A program made the position numbers and the translations under genes. DNA of 64,000 bases from Methanothermococcus okinawensis IH1 (GTDB taxonomy: Archaea > AGJL01 > Methanococci > Methanococcales > Methanococcaceae), in NCBI RefSeq assembly GCF_000179575.2, contig NC_015636.1:62001-126000 (forward strand), in the 5' to 3' direction. Shown here one piece after another: positions 8,497 to 18,887 of this stretch. The notes below the pieces were generated by a model that did no database searches, was not told the DNA's origin, and was given only the letters and a program-made list of their open reading frames with translations. How positions within the stretch are numbered: position 1 is the first letter of the stretch; each line of letters starts with the position of its first letter.

Positions 8497-9177
8497 ATGA
8501 ACAGATTAAATGATTCAAAAATACTTATAAAAAAGGCAGTAAATACAATAGATAAGTTAGATTATGAATTGAAATTAAAAAATAACACTAAAACCAAAAC
8601 CATTTCAGAATCTAAAAGTATATCATATAAAGATGCTAAATCTGGAACTATCAATGTAGATGAATTTAAAAAGGCAGTTTATGCAATTATTGAGGCAGAT
8701 GATTACCTTTACAAAAAAGCACCGCTACATAATTTAAATGATGATGAGGCTAAGATGTTTTGTAAATTAGTATTCCAAACTCAAAAGCATCTTAACAATG
8801 TATTAAAGGCATTTGGATTTGAGTTTGAAGAAGGAGCTCAGTTGGATGAAAGTGCATTATATATTGTAAGCAACAAGAAATTGTTAAAAAATCTAAAAAA
8901 TAAAATGCCAAATTTAAATATAATTTCCACAGAGGGCATTTTGGAAGCCGAAGATATGAAAGTCATAAATCCAAATATGCCAGAAGGAGCTCTTAAAGGC
9001 ATTGAAAAAAAATGTAATATAACCAAAGAGCAAATAACCAAATTGATAAATAAATTAAATCCTTCCAAGGTCATTGTAATTGTGGATGATAGCAATAAAG
9101 CAGATGAATTAATATATATAAGGGCAAAAGAACTATATGGTGCTGAAAAAATAAGTATTGATGATATTGATTTATAA
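8497..9177 (+). CDS. Methanogen conserved protein, DUF2100-like
   Basis: 226 residues, largely helical and charged, with a Lys/Ser/Thr-rich segment ~residues 30-55, a central helical block (AVYAIIEADDYLYKKAP) and a C-terminal alpha/beta part VIVIVDDSNKADELIYIRA. The overall pattern fits DUF2100, known only from methanogens, function unknown. It lies 82 bases after the ornithine cyclodeaminase gene and before the PRC-barrel gene. No catalytic motif or membrane segment is visible. The family call is from memory and moderately sure. Confidence 0.6.
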   Translation: MNRLNDSKILIKKAVNTIDKLDYELKLKNNTKTKTISESKSISYKDAKSGTINVDEFKKAVYAIIEADDYLYKKAPLHNLNDDEAKMFCKLVFQTQKHLNNVLKAFGFEFEEGAQLDESALYIVSNKKLLKNLKNKMPNLNIISTEGILEAEDMKVINPNMPEGALKGIEKKCNITKEQITKLINKLNPSKVIVIVDDSNKADELIYIRAKELYGAEKISIDDIDL

Positions 9178-9246
9178 TTAAACATTTATTTATATATAGC
9201 AAATAGCAATATTATAAGATTATATATAAATATTGGAGGTTTTAAA

Positions 9247-9507
9247 ATGGCAATTAAAATTAGCGAAATATTGGGTAAAGAGGTATATACAACAAAAGGA
9301 CTTTATGTTGGAAAAACCTATGATGCTATGGTAGATATTGAAAAATCGTCTGTAAGTGGCATTGTAATATCCGATGCATCAAAAGGTTGTTTAAAAGATA
9401 ATGTAAGTGACCCCACTAAAAAAATAGTTCTTCCATATAGGATAGTGGAGTCAATAGGTAATATCATATTAATAAAACCACCTGCAACGGAAAGAAAATT
9501 AGTATAA
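9247..9507 (+). CDS. PRC-barrel domain protein
   Basis: 86 residues: ISEILGKEVYTTKGLYVGK then VDIEKSSVSGIVIS and KKIVLPYRIVESIGNIILI, the alternating beta pattern of the PRC barrel also found in RimM. Small stand-alone PRC-barrel proteins are common in methanogens and are thought to mediate RNA or protein contacts. A strong GGAGG ribosome binding site precedes ATG 9247. Confidence 0.8.
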   Translation: MAIKISEILGKEVYTTKGLYVGKTYDAMVDIEKSSVSGIVISDASKGCLKDNVSDPTKKIVLPYRIVESIGNIILIKPPATERKLV

Positions 9508-9650
9508 AACTTTTTTATAGAATATATATTAATAAGTAGAAGGAATAAAATATTAATTAATATAATATTATAATTAGTATATATGGTTTAATTTATCATT
9601 TTTTATTTTTAATTTATTTTTTTATTATAAAATTACGAAGTGATGCTAAA

Positions 9651-10450
9651 ATGTTAAAAATAGGCGTGGTTGGATGTGGAACAATAGCCACATTGATAAC
9701 AAAAGCAGTGATATCAGGAAAAATAAACCCAAAAATTGTTGCACTGTATGATAAAAATAGACATAAATCAGAAGAGCTCAAAAAATTGATAGATGCAGAA
9801 ATATGTGATTCAGTAGATGAACTTGTAAGCAAGGACTTAGATTTAATAATTGAATGTGCCTCAGTTAATGCTGTTGAGGAGACAGTATCCAAGGCACTTA
9901 ATAATGGCAAGGATGCTATTGTAATGAGTGTTGGAGCATTTGCAGATAAAAACTTATTTTTAAAATTATACAATCTTGCTAAGGAAAAAATAAAAAAATA
10001 TATATTCCATCAGGTGCTATTGCAGGAGTTGATGCCGTTAAAGCCTCATCCTTAGGTCATATTGATGAAGTTACTTTAACAACAACAAAACCGGTTTATG
10101 GATTAAAGGATGCATTAAAAAAACTCGGAGTAGATACCAATGCTATTTCAAAACCTACAACAGTTTTTGAAGGAGATGTATTTGAAGCCATTAAAGAATT
10201 CCCACAAAATATAAATGTATCTGTAATCCTTTCACTGGCTTCGAAAGTTCCTGCAAAAGTTAAAATAGTGGCAGACCCATCCGCAGTATCAAATAAACAC
10301 GAGATATTGGTTAAAGGTTCCATAGGGACTATAAAAACTGTAGTTGAGAATAACCCATGCAAGGATAATCCTAAAACCTCAGCATTAGCTGCATACTCTG
10401 TAATAAGGCTTATAAAAGACCTATCAGAACCTGTAAGAGTAGGAACTTAA
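9651..10450 (+). CDS. nadX: L-aspartate dehydrogenase, frameshifted
   Basis: The N-terminal Rossmann fold [16 protein letters not shown] binds NAD(P). [10 protein letters not shown] and VMSVGAFAD follow. At an A7 run near 9993 the annotated frame drifts into [12 protein letters not shown] and stops at 10055, while the -1 frame continues [18 protein letters not shown] to the expected family end [21 protein letters not shown] at 10450. SGAIAGVDA is the substrate-binding region of aspartate dehydrogenase. The joined protein is ~266 aa, full length. It makes iminoaspartate for NAD synthesis with quinolinate synthase. The site is at-A_AAA_AAA, again a -1 shift. One missing A in the sequence, a real mutation or frameshifting could each explain it. 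Confidence 0.85.
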
Positions 10451-10505
10451 ATAATATTTTATTTTTAAATTTTTAATTGATGTTGTATATAAAATCACCG
10501 AAAAC

Positions 10506-10513
10506 TTTATATA
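10506..10513 (+). promoter_or_regulatory. TATA box of tRNA-Thr
   Basis: TTTATATA preceded by CGAAAAC (BRE-like) lies 26 bases before the first base of the tRNA, the right spacing for transcription to begin at or just before the mature 5' end. Confidence 0.7.
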
Positions 10514-10539
10514 TTAGTTTATATTTTATATATCTTGGT

Positions 10540-10613
10540 GCCTTGGTGGCTCAGCCTGGTAGAGCGTCTGCTTGGTAAGCAGAAGGCCGCGGGTTCAAAC
10601 CCCGCCCAAGGCT
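10540..10613 (+). tRNA. tRNA-Thr (GGT anticodon)
   Basis: The acceptor stem GCCTTGG pairs with CCAAGGC. The anticodon loop TTGGTAA between TCTGC and GCAGA gives anticodon GGT (reads ACC/ACT). The TPsiC arm has GGGTTCAAACCCC. The discriminator is T, as usual in archaeal tRNA-Thr. CCA is not encoded and no intron is seen. A T-run follows directly as terminator. The last nine bases are repeated 114 bases downstream. Confidence 0.95.
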
Positions 10614-10764
10614 TTTTTAATAGATATTATTTTAAGAAGATTATTTTTAGATTCCAACCGAAGCGAAGCGAGGTTGGACTTTTGATGCAACTTTTTTAAA
10701 AGTTGCGTTTGAACCTCACCCAAGGCTTTTTTAATAGATATTATTTTAAGAAGATTATTTTTAG
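10605..10764 (+). repeat. 46-bp direct repeat of the tRNA-Thr 3' end (att-like)
   Basis: A 46-base stretch starting CCCAAGGCTTTTTTAATAGA occurs at 10605-10650 (tRNA 3' end plus flank) and again, apparently unchanged, at 10719-10764. Before the second copy, GTTTGAACCTCACCC resembles a decayed TPsiC arm. The 68 bases between hold two hairpins, CCAACC...GGTTGG and GCAACTTTT-TT-AAAAGTTGC. tRNA 3' ends are classic integrase targets, so this may be a collapsed integration footprint or a partial tRNA duplication. Confidence 0.7.
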
Positions 10765-10855
10765 GTTAATCGACGAATGAGTTTTGGATTTTCAATTTAT
10801 TCTAAAATTTTTTATTTTTAAAAATATATATTTATTAATTTAAATAAAATAATTA

Positions 10856-11812
10856 TTATTGAAATTTATAAAATCCTCCAAATAATCCATATTTATTGAG
10901 TAACTCATTATCTTTTTTATCCAATGGATATTTTTTTGTTGGTGAAACTGGCGAACCTTCTTTGGCATAAATTACTCCTCCCTTTTTCTTAGCACCCAAA
11001 AACTTTCCAGCATTTCCATTTACAATTATTATACCATTTTTCATTTCGAAACCTGTAAAATCTCCCGTATCTCCCCCATATATTATTACAGTTCCACCAT
11101 TTAAAACCGCACCTGTATTTTTTCCAGCATTTCCATTTACAACGACTTTCCCTTTTTTCATCAATATTCCTGTGGATAAATCAACATTTCCATTTATTGT
11201 TATAGTAACATCCTTTTCCAACCGAGCTCCGATAGTGTCCCTAATAATTTTATCATTTAATATTAAATTGTGGTTGTTTTTATCGAATTTGTTTGGTTTT
11301 AAAAGTTTTTCATCTTTATATCTTCCTTCAACATATTGAGTAATGGAGATATATTTTTTATAACCTTTAATATCACTTTCAACCTCAATAATATTTCCAA
11401 CAGGCTCTTTTATGTTATTATGCTCATTTACATAAACTGTTCCAGAAACCATGCTTATTCCAAATCTTGTATCAATATCGCCATCAACAATCACAGTCCC
11501 AGTATCTATTTTACTACCAGTGCCTCCAAAATACTTTAAATCTGCACCCATTGAACTGCAAAATCTATGACCAACATTTCCTTTAATATAGACTATCCCT
11601 CCATTTTTTAAATGCTCTACTAAATCTTTAAATGATACTCCATCAACGACTTTTTGATTGTAGTCAAAGGAGCTCTGCCATATAAAATTATATGTAAAAT
11701 CACAGATGCAATCAATAGGTTCATTTAGATGTATATTTAAAATTCGCTCCTTATTTTTATCTAAAAAATCATTTATGGTGCTCTTTTTTTTACTAAAAAG
11801 TCCGAAAACCAC
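10856..11812 (-). CDS. GXGXG-repeat beta-helix protein (GltB/FwdC-type domain)
   Basis: 318 residues. Two blocks, ~70-130 and ~190-290, carry repeating V.GN.G / GGT..I.G motifs (for example [44 protein letters not shown]). This right-handed helix is shared by the glutamate synthase C-terminal domain and formylmethanofuran dehydrogenase subunit C. No catalytic residues are known for the fold, which acts structurally. It is isolated on the minus strand, not beside fwd or glt genes, so its partner is not shown. The N-terminal ~60 residues are unlike the core and may contact that partner. Confidence 0.7.
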   Translation of the reverse strand: MVFGLFSKKKSTINDFLDKNKERILNIHLNEPIDCICDFTYNFIWQSSFDYNQKVVDGVSFKDLVEHLKNGGIVYIKGNVGHRFCSSMGADLKYFGGTGSKIDTGTVIVDGDIDTRFGISMVSGTVYVNEHNNIKEPVGNIIEVESDIKGYKKYISITQYVEGRYKDEKLLKPNKFDKNNHNLILNDKIIRDTIGARLEKDVTITINGNVDLSTGILMKKGKVVVNGNAGKNTGAVLNGGTVIIYGGDTGDFTGFEMKNGIIIVNGNAGKFLGAKKKGGVIYAKEGSPVSPTKKYPLDKKDNELLNKYGLFGGFYKFQ

Positions 11813-11858
11813 ATTATCACCAATATATATTATAGGTTAATATTTATTGATTATTTAA

Positions 11859-12170
11859 TTATTTAAATTTTTTATTTAATCTAAAAAAGTATTTTTCAAA
11901 ATTTATTATTCTGTTATTTTTGATTGGAATGCCTTCTTTTTTTAGGAGCTCTATTTTTCTTTCTATTCCCTCCACATATCCTCCAACTTCACCATTCGAT
12001 TTAACCACCCTATGGCATGGAATCACTACAAGATTTGGATTATTGTGTAGTGCATTTCCAACAGCCCTATATCCCTTAGTTCCAAGAGCTTCTGCAATTT
12101 CTTTATATGTTGTTATTTTTCCTTTTGGAATCTTTTTAACAAGTTTATAGCACTTTTCTTTAAAGTCCAT
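11859..12170 (-). CDS. ogt: Methylated-DNA-protein cysteine methyltransferase
   Basis: 103 residues, only the C-terminal active-site domain of the family. IPKGKITTYKEIAEALG is the DNA-binding helix-turn-helix with the arginine finger in YRAVGNALHNNP. VIPCHRVV holds the acceptor cysteine, and GGYVEGIERKIELL closes the pocket. It repairs O6-alkylguanine by transferring the alkyl group to its own cysteine. Because PCHR is intact, it is a true methyltransferase rather than an alkyltransferase-like protein. The short length is usual for hyperthermophile and methanogen members. Confidence 0.9.
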   Translation of the reverse strand: MDFKEKCYKLVKKIPKGKITTYKEIAEALGTKGYRAVGNALHNNPNLVVIPCHRVVKSNGEVGGYVEGIERKIELLKKEGIPIKNNRIINFEKYFFRLNKKFK

Positions 12171-12466
12171 ATGTATCCCTTATGTTATATTACTATAATT
12201 GTATAATGGGTATTATGTTAAATAATTAGATAAAATTATGATGAATAGCCATAGTTAAATAATAGTATATAGTGGTTATATAATTAGTTAATTCAATGTA
12301 AAAAATAAAATATACAAAAATAAAAGTTATTCTTGAAAAACATTATTATATATTAAATTAAAAATTAACTTAAAATGTAATTAAAAATATTTTTGTAAAT
12401 TAAACCTCCCTTTAAGTAGTTTTCCCCTTTAACATTTAAAAAATATAAAAAAGATTTTTTAATTAA

Positions 12467-13714
12467 TTAAAGTAATTCTTCCTCAGGATATGCAGGTAAT
12501 TTATGTTCTGCCAAGTCAAGACCTCTTTTCTCATCTTCCTCTGATACTCTAAGACCACCCATAACTAATCCTACTATTTTAGCCAATATATATCCAAGAC
12601 CTGTTCCATATACTATACAAAATATTGATGCTATTATTTGGTCTATTAAACTAATTCCTCCTGCTCCACCTAATGCAGTCATTCCAAATATCCCTGTACA
12701 GATAGCCCCTACAACCCCTGCAACTCCATGAACTGGGACTATACCACAAACATCATCCAATCCACTATTTTCAATAAGTTTGTAAGTTATAGGGACTTGG
12801 AGACCTGCCAATAATCCTATTATTAACCCCCCTATTGGACTTACAACATCAGTTCCCGAACAGATTGCCACAAGACCTGCAACTATACCATTTGCCGTAA
12901 ATAATACATCATTTTTTGACATTACAAGGGCACCAATACCACCACCTGCCATAGCAAGTGTAGTAGTTGCACATACTAACCCCGATACATTACCTAATGC
13001 TAATGAACTACCTACATTGAATCCATACCAACCAATAGCCAATGCAAATGCCCCAAATACTGCCATTGGAATATTATGTCCCAATATTGGCACTGCTTTT
13101 CCGTTGATAAATCTTCCAACCCTTGGACCTAATGCTGCAATAGCACCTAACCCTAAAAATCCACCTAATCCATGGACTACCAAACTTCCAGCATAATCAT
13201 GCCATGGAACTATACTTGCCCCCCATGGACCTAAATATACAAACAATGGATATAACAATGCTGTAATTACTATTGATATGATAACATAGGCTCCAAATTT
13301 TATCCTCTCAGCGACCCCTCCTGATACAATTGTTGCTGCGGTTGCTGCGAATACTAAACCAAAGAACCAGTTTGCTAAATCTAAACCATTATTTGGCCAA
13401 TTTGTGCCCAATATTTGACCCCACCAGCTTGTATATGCTGAGATGTCAAAACCTGATGAACATAAAACACCACCTATAAACAACCATGAAACACAGCCAA
13501 TCAACCAATCTACCATGTTTTTCATCATAACATTGTTGGCATTTTTCTTCCTAACCTGTCCTCCTTCGAGCATTGCAAAGCCCCACTGCATCATAAAAAC
13601 AAGGACTCCCATAACAACAAGGAAGAACACATCCGAAGCATTAGCCATGGTAGTCAAAGCCTGGACTATTGAATGTATAGTTGTTGCATTTGCAAATAAA
13701 TCTGCTGTAACCAT
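12467..13714 (-). CDS. amtB: Ammonium transporter Amt (copy 1)
   Basis: 415 residues with about eleven membrane helices. The signature is clear: FMMQWGFAMLEGGQVRKKN near the start, DYAGSLVVHGLGGFLGLGA with a pore histidine, IGWYGFNVGSSLA, and VHGVAGVVGAICTGIFG with the second pore histidine. It moves ammonium across the cytoplasmic membrane and is gated by GlnK, whose gene lies 62 bases upstream on the same strand. A glnK1-amt1 transcript starting from the operator-bearing promoter at ~14175 is likely. The DNA contains no GAGCTC, unlike most neighbours. Confidence 0.93.
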   Translation of the reverse strand: MVTADLFANATTIHSIVQALTTMANASDVFFLVVMGVLVFMMQWGFAMLEGGQVRKKNANNVMMKNMVDWLIGCVSWLFIGGVLCSSGFDISAYTSWWGQILGTNWPNNGLDLANWFFGLVFAATAATIVSGGVAERIKFGAYVIISIVITALLYPLFVYLGPWGASIVPWHDYAGSLVVHGLGGFLGLGAIAALGPRVGRFINGKAVPILGHNIPMAVFGAFALAIGWYGFNVGSSLALGNVSGLVCATTTLAMAGGGIGALVMSKNDVLFTANGIVAGLVAICSGTDVVSPIGGLIIGLLAGLQVPITYKLIENSGLDDVCGIVPVHGVAGVVGAICTGIFGMTALGGAGGISLIDQIIASIFCIVYGTGLGYILAKIVGLVMGGLRVSEEDEKRGLDLAEHKLPAYPEEELL

Positions 13715-13776
13715 TTATTATCACCTTTATTGTATATATTACATTTTACTTTTGTTTTACTTTTATTTTTTCTGTA

Positions 13777-14355
<579 letters not shown>

Positions 14356-14374
14356 TTATTAATATAAAAAATAA

Positions 14375-14755
<381 letters not shown>

Positions 14756-14762
14756 TTACTAC

Positions 14763-14776
14763 GGAAAAAAGAATCC
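14763..14776 (-). promoter_or_regulatory. Imperfect NrpR-like site upstream of glnK2
   Basis: GGAA-AAAAGA-ATCC matches the nitrogen operator in seven of eight fixed positions and lies 50 bases before glnK2. It could be a weaker operator; the mismatch leaves it uncertain. Confidence 0.35.
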
Positions 14777-14801
14777 TAATTCCTAAACAAAAAAGATATT
14801 A

Positions 14802-14817
14802 ATTCCCTAATGGGAAT
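14802..14817 (-). terminator. Hairpin terminator after amt2
   Basis: ATTCCC-TAAT-GGGAAT forms a six-base stem with a four-base loop about 50 bases after the amt2 stop. On the minus strand it is followed by a T-run (TCTTTTTT), so it probably ends the amt2 transcript. Confidence 0.45.
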
Positions 14818-14865
14818 ATTTATTCTTTTTTTATTTTATATTTATTTTAGGTTATTTTATAACCC

Positions 14866-16020
14866 TTAATCCAATTCAGAGTATGCCCTTACTTGAAGAA
14901 TACTTTCATCAAGCCCATTTTTTTCTTCTTTTTCGGAAACTCTTAAACCTATTGCCAAATCAAGCCCCTTATATATAATTATACCACCAATTATGGCTAT
15001 TAAAGCAATTACTATTGCCCCTACTGTCTGACCGATAAATGATGTTGCCGATGGGTCTCTTAACAAAAATGGAATACCTGCACAGATTACCCCTATAAAT
15101 CCACTCATGGCATGAACAGGTCCAATGGCACATACATCATCTATTTTTAACTTTTCTTCAATAAATTTGTAGGTATATGGCTGCTGCAATCCTGCCAATA
15201 GCCCAACAATTAGAGCTCCTATTGGAGTGTATAAATTAACTCCACTGCATACTGCAACAAGTCCTGCACACATCCCGTTTGCAGTATAAAGCGGGTCATT
15301 TCTTGAACTTAGAGCTCCCCCAGCAATACCGCCGGCAAGTGCCATGGTTGTAGCTATTGCAACCTGCACGAGCTCTAAGCCATTACCAACACCTGAAGCA
15401 CTTCCTATATTAAATCCATACCATCCAAATGCCAATATAAATGCACCTAAAACAGCAAGTGGAATGTTATGACCAGGTAATGCCTGAGGAATACCATTTA
15501 TATATTTTCTGAGTCTTGGTCCCAACGCCCATGCCGCAGTTAATCCAACCAAACCGCCAAATAAATGAACTGCTCCACTTCCAGCATAGTCTGTAAAGGG
15601 TATGCCTAAACTTGCAAATCCTCCACCCCATACGAGATGTTCCACTATTGGATATAGAATACCACCTACAAGCAATGCACCTATAAAATACGGAAGAATC
15701 TTTATTCTCTCAGCAACTCCACCTGTAATAATGGTTACAGCCGCCGCTGCAAACATCACCATTTTCATCCACTGAGCTCCTACATCAACATCAAATGTTC
15801 CAGTTATCAATGGCATAATATGTTCAAATCCATAGGATATTCCATATCCAATAAATAAATATCCAATAAACACTGCAAATAAATCAACTAATTTTAAAAC
15901 ACAGTGATAAGCCGCATTTTTATGGCTAAACTGACCAATTTCCAATGCAACAAAACCAGCTTTCATGAAAAATATTAATGATGCTGCCCATAAAAAGAAG
16001 AACACATCCAAACCAGACAT
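14866..16020 (-). CDS. amtB: Ammonium transporter Amt (copy 2)
   Basis: 384 residues, about 30 shorter than copy 1, mostly at the N-terminus. FMKAGFVALEIGQFSHKNA replaces the equivalent segment of copy 1. The pore motifs DYAGSGAVHLFGGLVGLTA and VHAMSGFIGVICAGIP keep both histidines, and FGWYGFNIGSA is present. It is a functional-looking channel with different regulation or affinity. Its promoter region holds its own perfect GGAA-N6-TTCC palindrome. The product would pair with GlnK2, encoded 152 bases downstream. Confidence 0.92.
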   Translation of the reverse strand: MSGLDVFFFLWAASLIFFMKAGFVALEIGQFSHKNAAYHCVLKLVDLFAVFIGYLFIGYGISYGFEHIMPLITGTFDVDVGAQWMKMVMFAAAAVTIITGGVAERIKILPYFIGALLVGGILYPIVEHLVWGGGFASLGIPFTDYAGSGAVHLFGGLVGLTAAWALGPRLRKYINGIPQALPGHNIPLAVLGAFILAFGWYGFNIGSASGVGNGLELVQVAIATTMALAGGIAGGALSSRNDPLYTANGMCAGLVAVCSGVNLYTPIGALIVGLLAGLQQPYTYKFIEEKLKIDDVCAIGPVHAMSGFIGVICAGIPFLLRDPSATSFIGQTVGAIVIALIAIIGGIIIYKGLDLAIGLRVSEKEEKNGLDESILQVRAYSELD

Positions 16021-16059
16021 ATATGCACCTCAGTTTTAGTTATATTTTTAATATTAATA

Positions 16060-16073
16060 GGAATGTGTTTTCC
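16060..16073 (-). promoter_or_regulatory. NrpR-type nitrogen operator upstream of amt2
   Basis: GGAA-TGTGTT-TTCC, a perfect palindrome, sits 40 bases before the amt2 start, downstream of a minus-strand TATA-like tract at ~16078-16088. A second site with one mismatch, GGAA-GCCGTT-TTCT, is at 16107-16120. Paired strong and weak sites resemble the two-operator layout of the methanococcal nif promoter. Confidence 0.8.
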
Positions 16074-16238
16074 TATATCCTATATATATGTTTTTTCAAA
16101 GAAAAGGGAAGCCGTTTTCTTTTTATTTTTAAATTATACGGAAAATTTTGTATATTACTTAATGATATATATAATATAAAATAAGAATAGAATTATTAAA
16201 AATGCAAATACGAATGATATATAAAGAAAGATGATAAT

Positions 16239-16526
16239 ATGGCTTTGGACTTTACAATTATTGGATATATAGCAGGCACATTAACGACATTTGCATCGCT
16301 CCCTCAATTGATTAAGTCATTAAAAACGAAAGATATGAAGGGGATATCACCATATTTTGTAATGTCATTTACAACAGGGTTATTTTTATGGCTAATATAC
16401 GGGTTATTTAGAAATGATTACCCGATAATCATATTCAATATTATTTCCCTTATGTTTTGGATACCTCTTTTATATCTATCTTTAATGGATAATTTAAAAA
16501 ATAAAATAAAAATAAATATAAAATAA
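16239..16526 (+). CDS. SemiSWEET-family (PQ-loop) sugar transporter
   Basis: 95 residues with three membrane helices. FASLPQLIKSLKTKDMKGIS carries the PQ motif in helix 1, and FTTGLFLWLIYGLFRND and FNIISLMFWIPLLYLS are helices 2 and 3. SemiSWEETs dimerise to carry small sugars or related solutes. It is alone on the plus strand, divergent from amt2. The substrate is unknown. Confidence 0.85.
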   Translation: MALDFTIIGYIAGTLTTFASLPQLIKSLKTKDMKGISPYFVMSFTTGLFLWLIYGLFRNDYPIIIFNIISLMFWIPLLYLSLMDNLKNKIKINIK

Positions 16527-16564
16527 TAAAAAATAAAAAGAAATTAAATGATAATATTAAAAAA

Positions 16565-17227
16565 TTAATAGAATTTATTAAATAGTTTTCTACAGTATAA
16601 ATTTAATGGGCAGGTATTACAAAGGGGATTTTTCTTTTTGCAATAATTTTTTCCGAGCTCTACAATTAATGCATGATATTCCTTATATATATTTAGACTT
16701 GGTATAATATTATCTTCAAAAATTAAACGGATTTCGTCATAATCCATATCTTTATTGATAATTCCATATCTACTAAATATCCGCCTTGTATATGCATCAA
16801 CCACAAATATCTTTCTATCCAATGCATAAAGTAATATACTATCAGCTGTTTCTTTTCCAACACCTTTTATATTCAATAGTTCATTTCTCAATATGTTAGT
16901 ATCTTTTTCTGTTTTTGCCAACTCATCTGTGGTTTTATAATTATCAACAATATATTTAGTTATATTTTTTAACCGTTCCGCTTTTATGTTGTAAAATCCA
17001 GCAGGTTTTATTAATTCCTTCAATTTTTCGGTGTTTATTTTTAAAATTCTTTTCTCATCAATTAAATCCTCATTTTTTAAATTATTTAATGCCTTTTCAA
17101 CATTTTTCCACGATATGTTTTGAGTAATGATGGCTCCTATTACAACCTCATATTTTGTTTCAGCAGGCCACCAATACTGAATTCCAAAGTGCGAGAGTAA
17201 TTTATTATATATCTTCATTAAATCCAT
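16565..17227 (-). CDS. Endonuclease III-like DNA glycosylase (HhH-GPD)
   Basis: 220 residues. The helix-hairpin-helix LLNIKGVGKETADSILLYAL includes the lysine-bearing GVGKETAD loop, then VVDAYTRRIFSRYG with the catalytic aspartate. The C-terminal CKKKNPLCNTCPLNLYC binds a [4Fe-4S] cluster. The opening FGIQYWWPAETKYEVVIGAI and the HhH pattern fit the archaeal Nth-related or mismatch-glycosylase group rather than classical Nth, as the position of the lysine nucleophile differs. It excises damaged bases. Confidence 0.85.
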   Translation of the reverse strand: MDLMKIYNKLLSHFGIQYWWPAETKYEVVIGAIITQNISWKNVEKALNNLKNEDLIDEKRILKINTEKLKELIKPAGFYNIKAERLKNITKYIVDNYKTTDELAKTEKDTNILRNELLNIKGVGKETADSILLYALDRKIFVVDAYTRRIFSRYGIINKDMDYDEIRLIFEDNIIPSLNIYKEYHALIVELGKNYCKKKNPLCNTCPLNLYCRKLFNKFY

Positions 17228-17278
17228 AATATCATATTTTATATTTTTTTATTTCTTTTTTATTTAATCATTTTTTTA

Positions 17279-18196
17279 TTAATCCTTAACAATCATAGTT
17301 CCAATACCTTCCTCGGTAAATATCTCCAAAAGAACAGAATGTGGTATTTTACCATTTATAATATGAACACTTTCAACCCCTTTGTTTAGTGCATTGATAC
17401 AGGCTTCGATTTTTGGTATCATTCCACCTGTAATTATTCCTTTTTCTATCATCTCCTCAACTTCCGAAATTGTAAGTTTCTTATAAAGTGTAGAAGGGTC
17501 ATTTATATCTGCCATAACGCCATCAACATCTGTAATCATTATCAATTTTTTTGCACCAATGGCTCCTGCAATATCTCCTGCTGCAATATCTGCATTTAAA
17601 TTAAATGCGTTTCCATAATTATCAATACCTAATGGAGATATTACAGGAATATATCTTTTTTCAATTAATATGTCAATTAACTCGGTGTTTATCTCTTCCA
17701 CTTCTCCAACTCTTCCTAAATCAACCTCCACTTTTTCATTCTCTTTTACCACATACTGAATTTTTTTCTTTGCCTTAATTAAATGCCCAGATTTTCCAGA
17801 AAGACCTACGGCTTTTCCCCCATATTTCCCAAGTTTTGATACAATATCACCGTTTATTTTACCAACCAACACCATTTTAACAATATCAAGGGTATCCTCA
17901 TCAGTTACCCTTAAACCATGGATGAATTTTGGTTCTTTTCCCATCTTTTCCATGGCTTTATTTATTTCAGGACCTCCTCCATGAACTACCACAGGGTTTA
18001 AACCTACAAATCTTAAAAGAACCACATCTTTTGCTATCCAATTTTTAGCATCTTCATTTACCATGGCATGACCGCCGTATTTAATTACTATTTTTTGGTC
18101 TTGGAATTTACATATATATGGTAATGCTTCAATCAAGACCTCTGCTTTCAATGTTCTGTTCATTTTGTTCATTTTCGTTTTCTCTATTTTCTCCAT
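17279..18196 (-). CDS. argB: Acetylglutamate kinase
   Basis: 305 residues from ATG 18196, chosen because GGGTGA lies just before it. The upstream GTG extension is probably not used. [12 protein letters not shown] is the kinase lysine-glycine motif, [13 protein letters not shown] binds N-acetylglutamate, and [20 protein letters not shown] and [13 protein letters not shown] complete the amino-acid kinase fold. It phosphorylates N-acetylglutamate in arginine synthesis. It stands alone, divergent from rpl31e, with a 324-base intergenic region. Confidence 0.95.
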   Translation of the reverse strand: MEKIEKTKMNKMNRTLKAEVLIEALPYICKFQDQKIVIKYGGHAMVNEDAKNWIAKDVVLLRFVGLNPVVVHGGGPEINKAMEKMGKEPKFIHGLRVTDEDTLDIVKMVLVGKINGDIVSKLGKYGGKAVGLSGKSGHLIKAKKKIQYVVKENEKVEVDLGRVGEVEEINTELIDILIEKRYIPVISPLGIDNYGNAFNLNADIAAGDIAGAIGAKKLIMITDVDGVMADINDPSTLYKKLTISEVEEMIEKGIITGGMIPKIEACINALNKGVESVHIINGKIPHSVLLEIFTEEGIGTMIVKD

Positions 18197-18520
18197 TTTT
18201 TCACCCACATTTCCTTAAATTTATATATTAGAAATATGTATTTATGAAGGTTATAATTATTAAAACTAAATTATGGAATTAAATGTTTAAAATTATATGA
18301 TTAAAAAGTTATATATTTAAAAGATATATGTTATATAATATATTAAATATTAAAACTATAACCACAATGTTTAAATATCTATTTTATATATGGTTATAAA
18401 AGTAAAAGATTAAAAAAAGATTAAAAACTAAAAGGTAGAATGTATATAGTTATAAACTATGCCTACATGTTCTATATATTTTGAATATCCTATATTAAAG
18501 ATTATATTTGAGGTGCAAGT
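18197..18520. other. Divergent promoter region argB / rpl31e
   Basis: Very AT-rich, no ORF. TATA-like tracts occur on both strands (ATATATTA near 18220, TATATATTTT near 18475). I see no RNA structure or operator beyond promoter elements. Confidence 0.4.
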
Positions 18521-18772
18521 ATGGAAAACGAAATGATATATACTATACCATTGAGAGACATAACAAATAAATCAAAAGCTACAAAGAGAGCTCCAAGAGC
18601 AGTAAGAAAAGTTAGAGAATTTTTAAAAAGGCATACAAAATCAGAAATCGTAAAATTAGACAATTCCATCAACGAAAAAATCTGGGAAAGGAGTTTAAAT
18701 AAAATCCCTGCAAGAATAAGAGTTAAAGTTGTTAAAGAAGAAGGTGTAGCAAAAGCTACATTGGTAGAATAA
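18521..18772 (+). CDS. rpl31e: Ribosomal protein eL31
   Basis: 83 residues: [20 protein letters not shown], ALRKxRE-type [20 protein letters not shown] and [13 protein letters not shown], the archaeal/eukaryotic L31e family at its usual length. It binds the large subunit near the tunnel exit. ATG 18521 follows GAGGTG. The genes for aIF6 and LX come next, a conserved archaeal ribosomal cluster. Confidence 0.95.
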   Translation: MENEMIYTIPLRDITNKSKATKRAPRAVRKVREFLKRHTKSEIVKLDNSINEKIWERSLNKIPARIRVKVVKEEGVAKATLVE

Positions 18773-18887
18773 TATATATTTTATTAAAATTAAATTTTAA
18801 AATTTATATCTTATATTTTTATATTTATTTAATTTATTAGATGTTTTGACTAAATATTATACATCTATATATCTTATTGTGATAATT

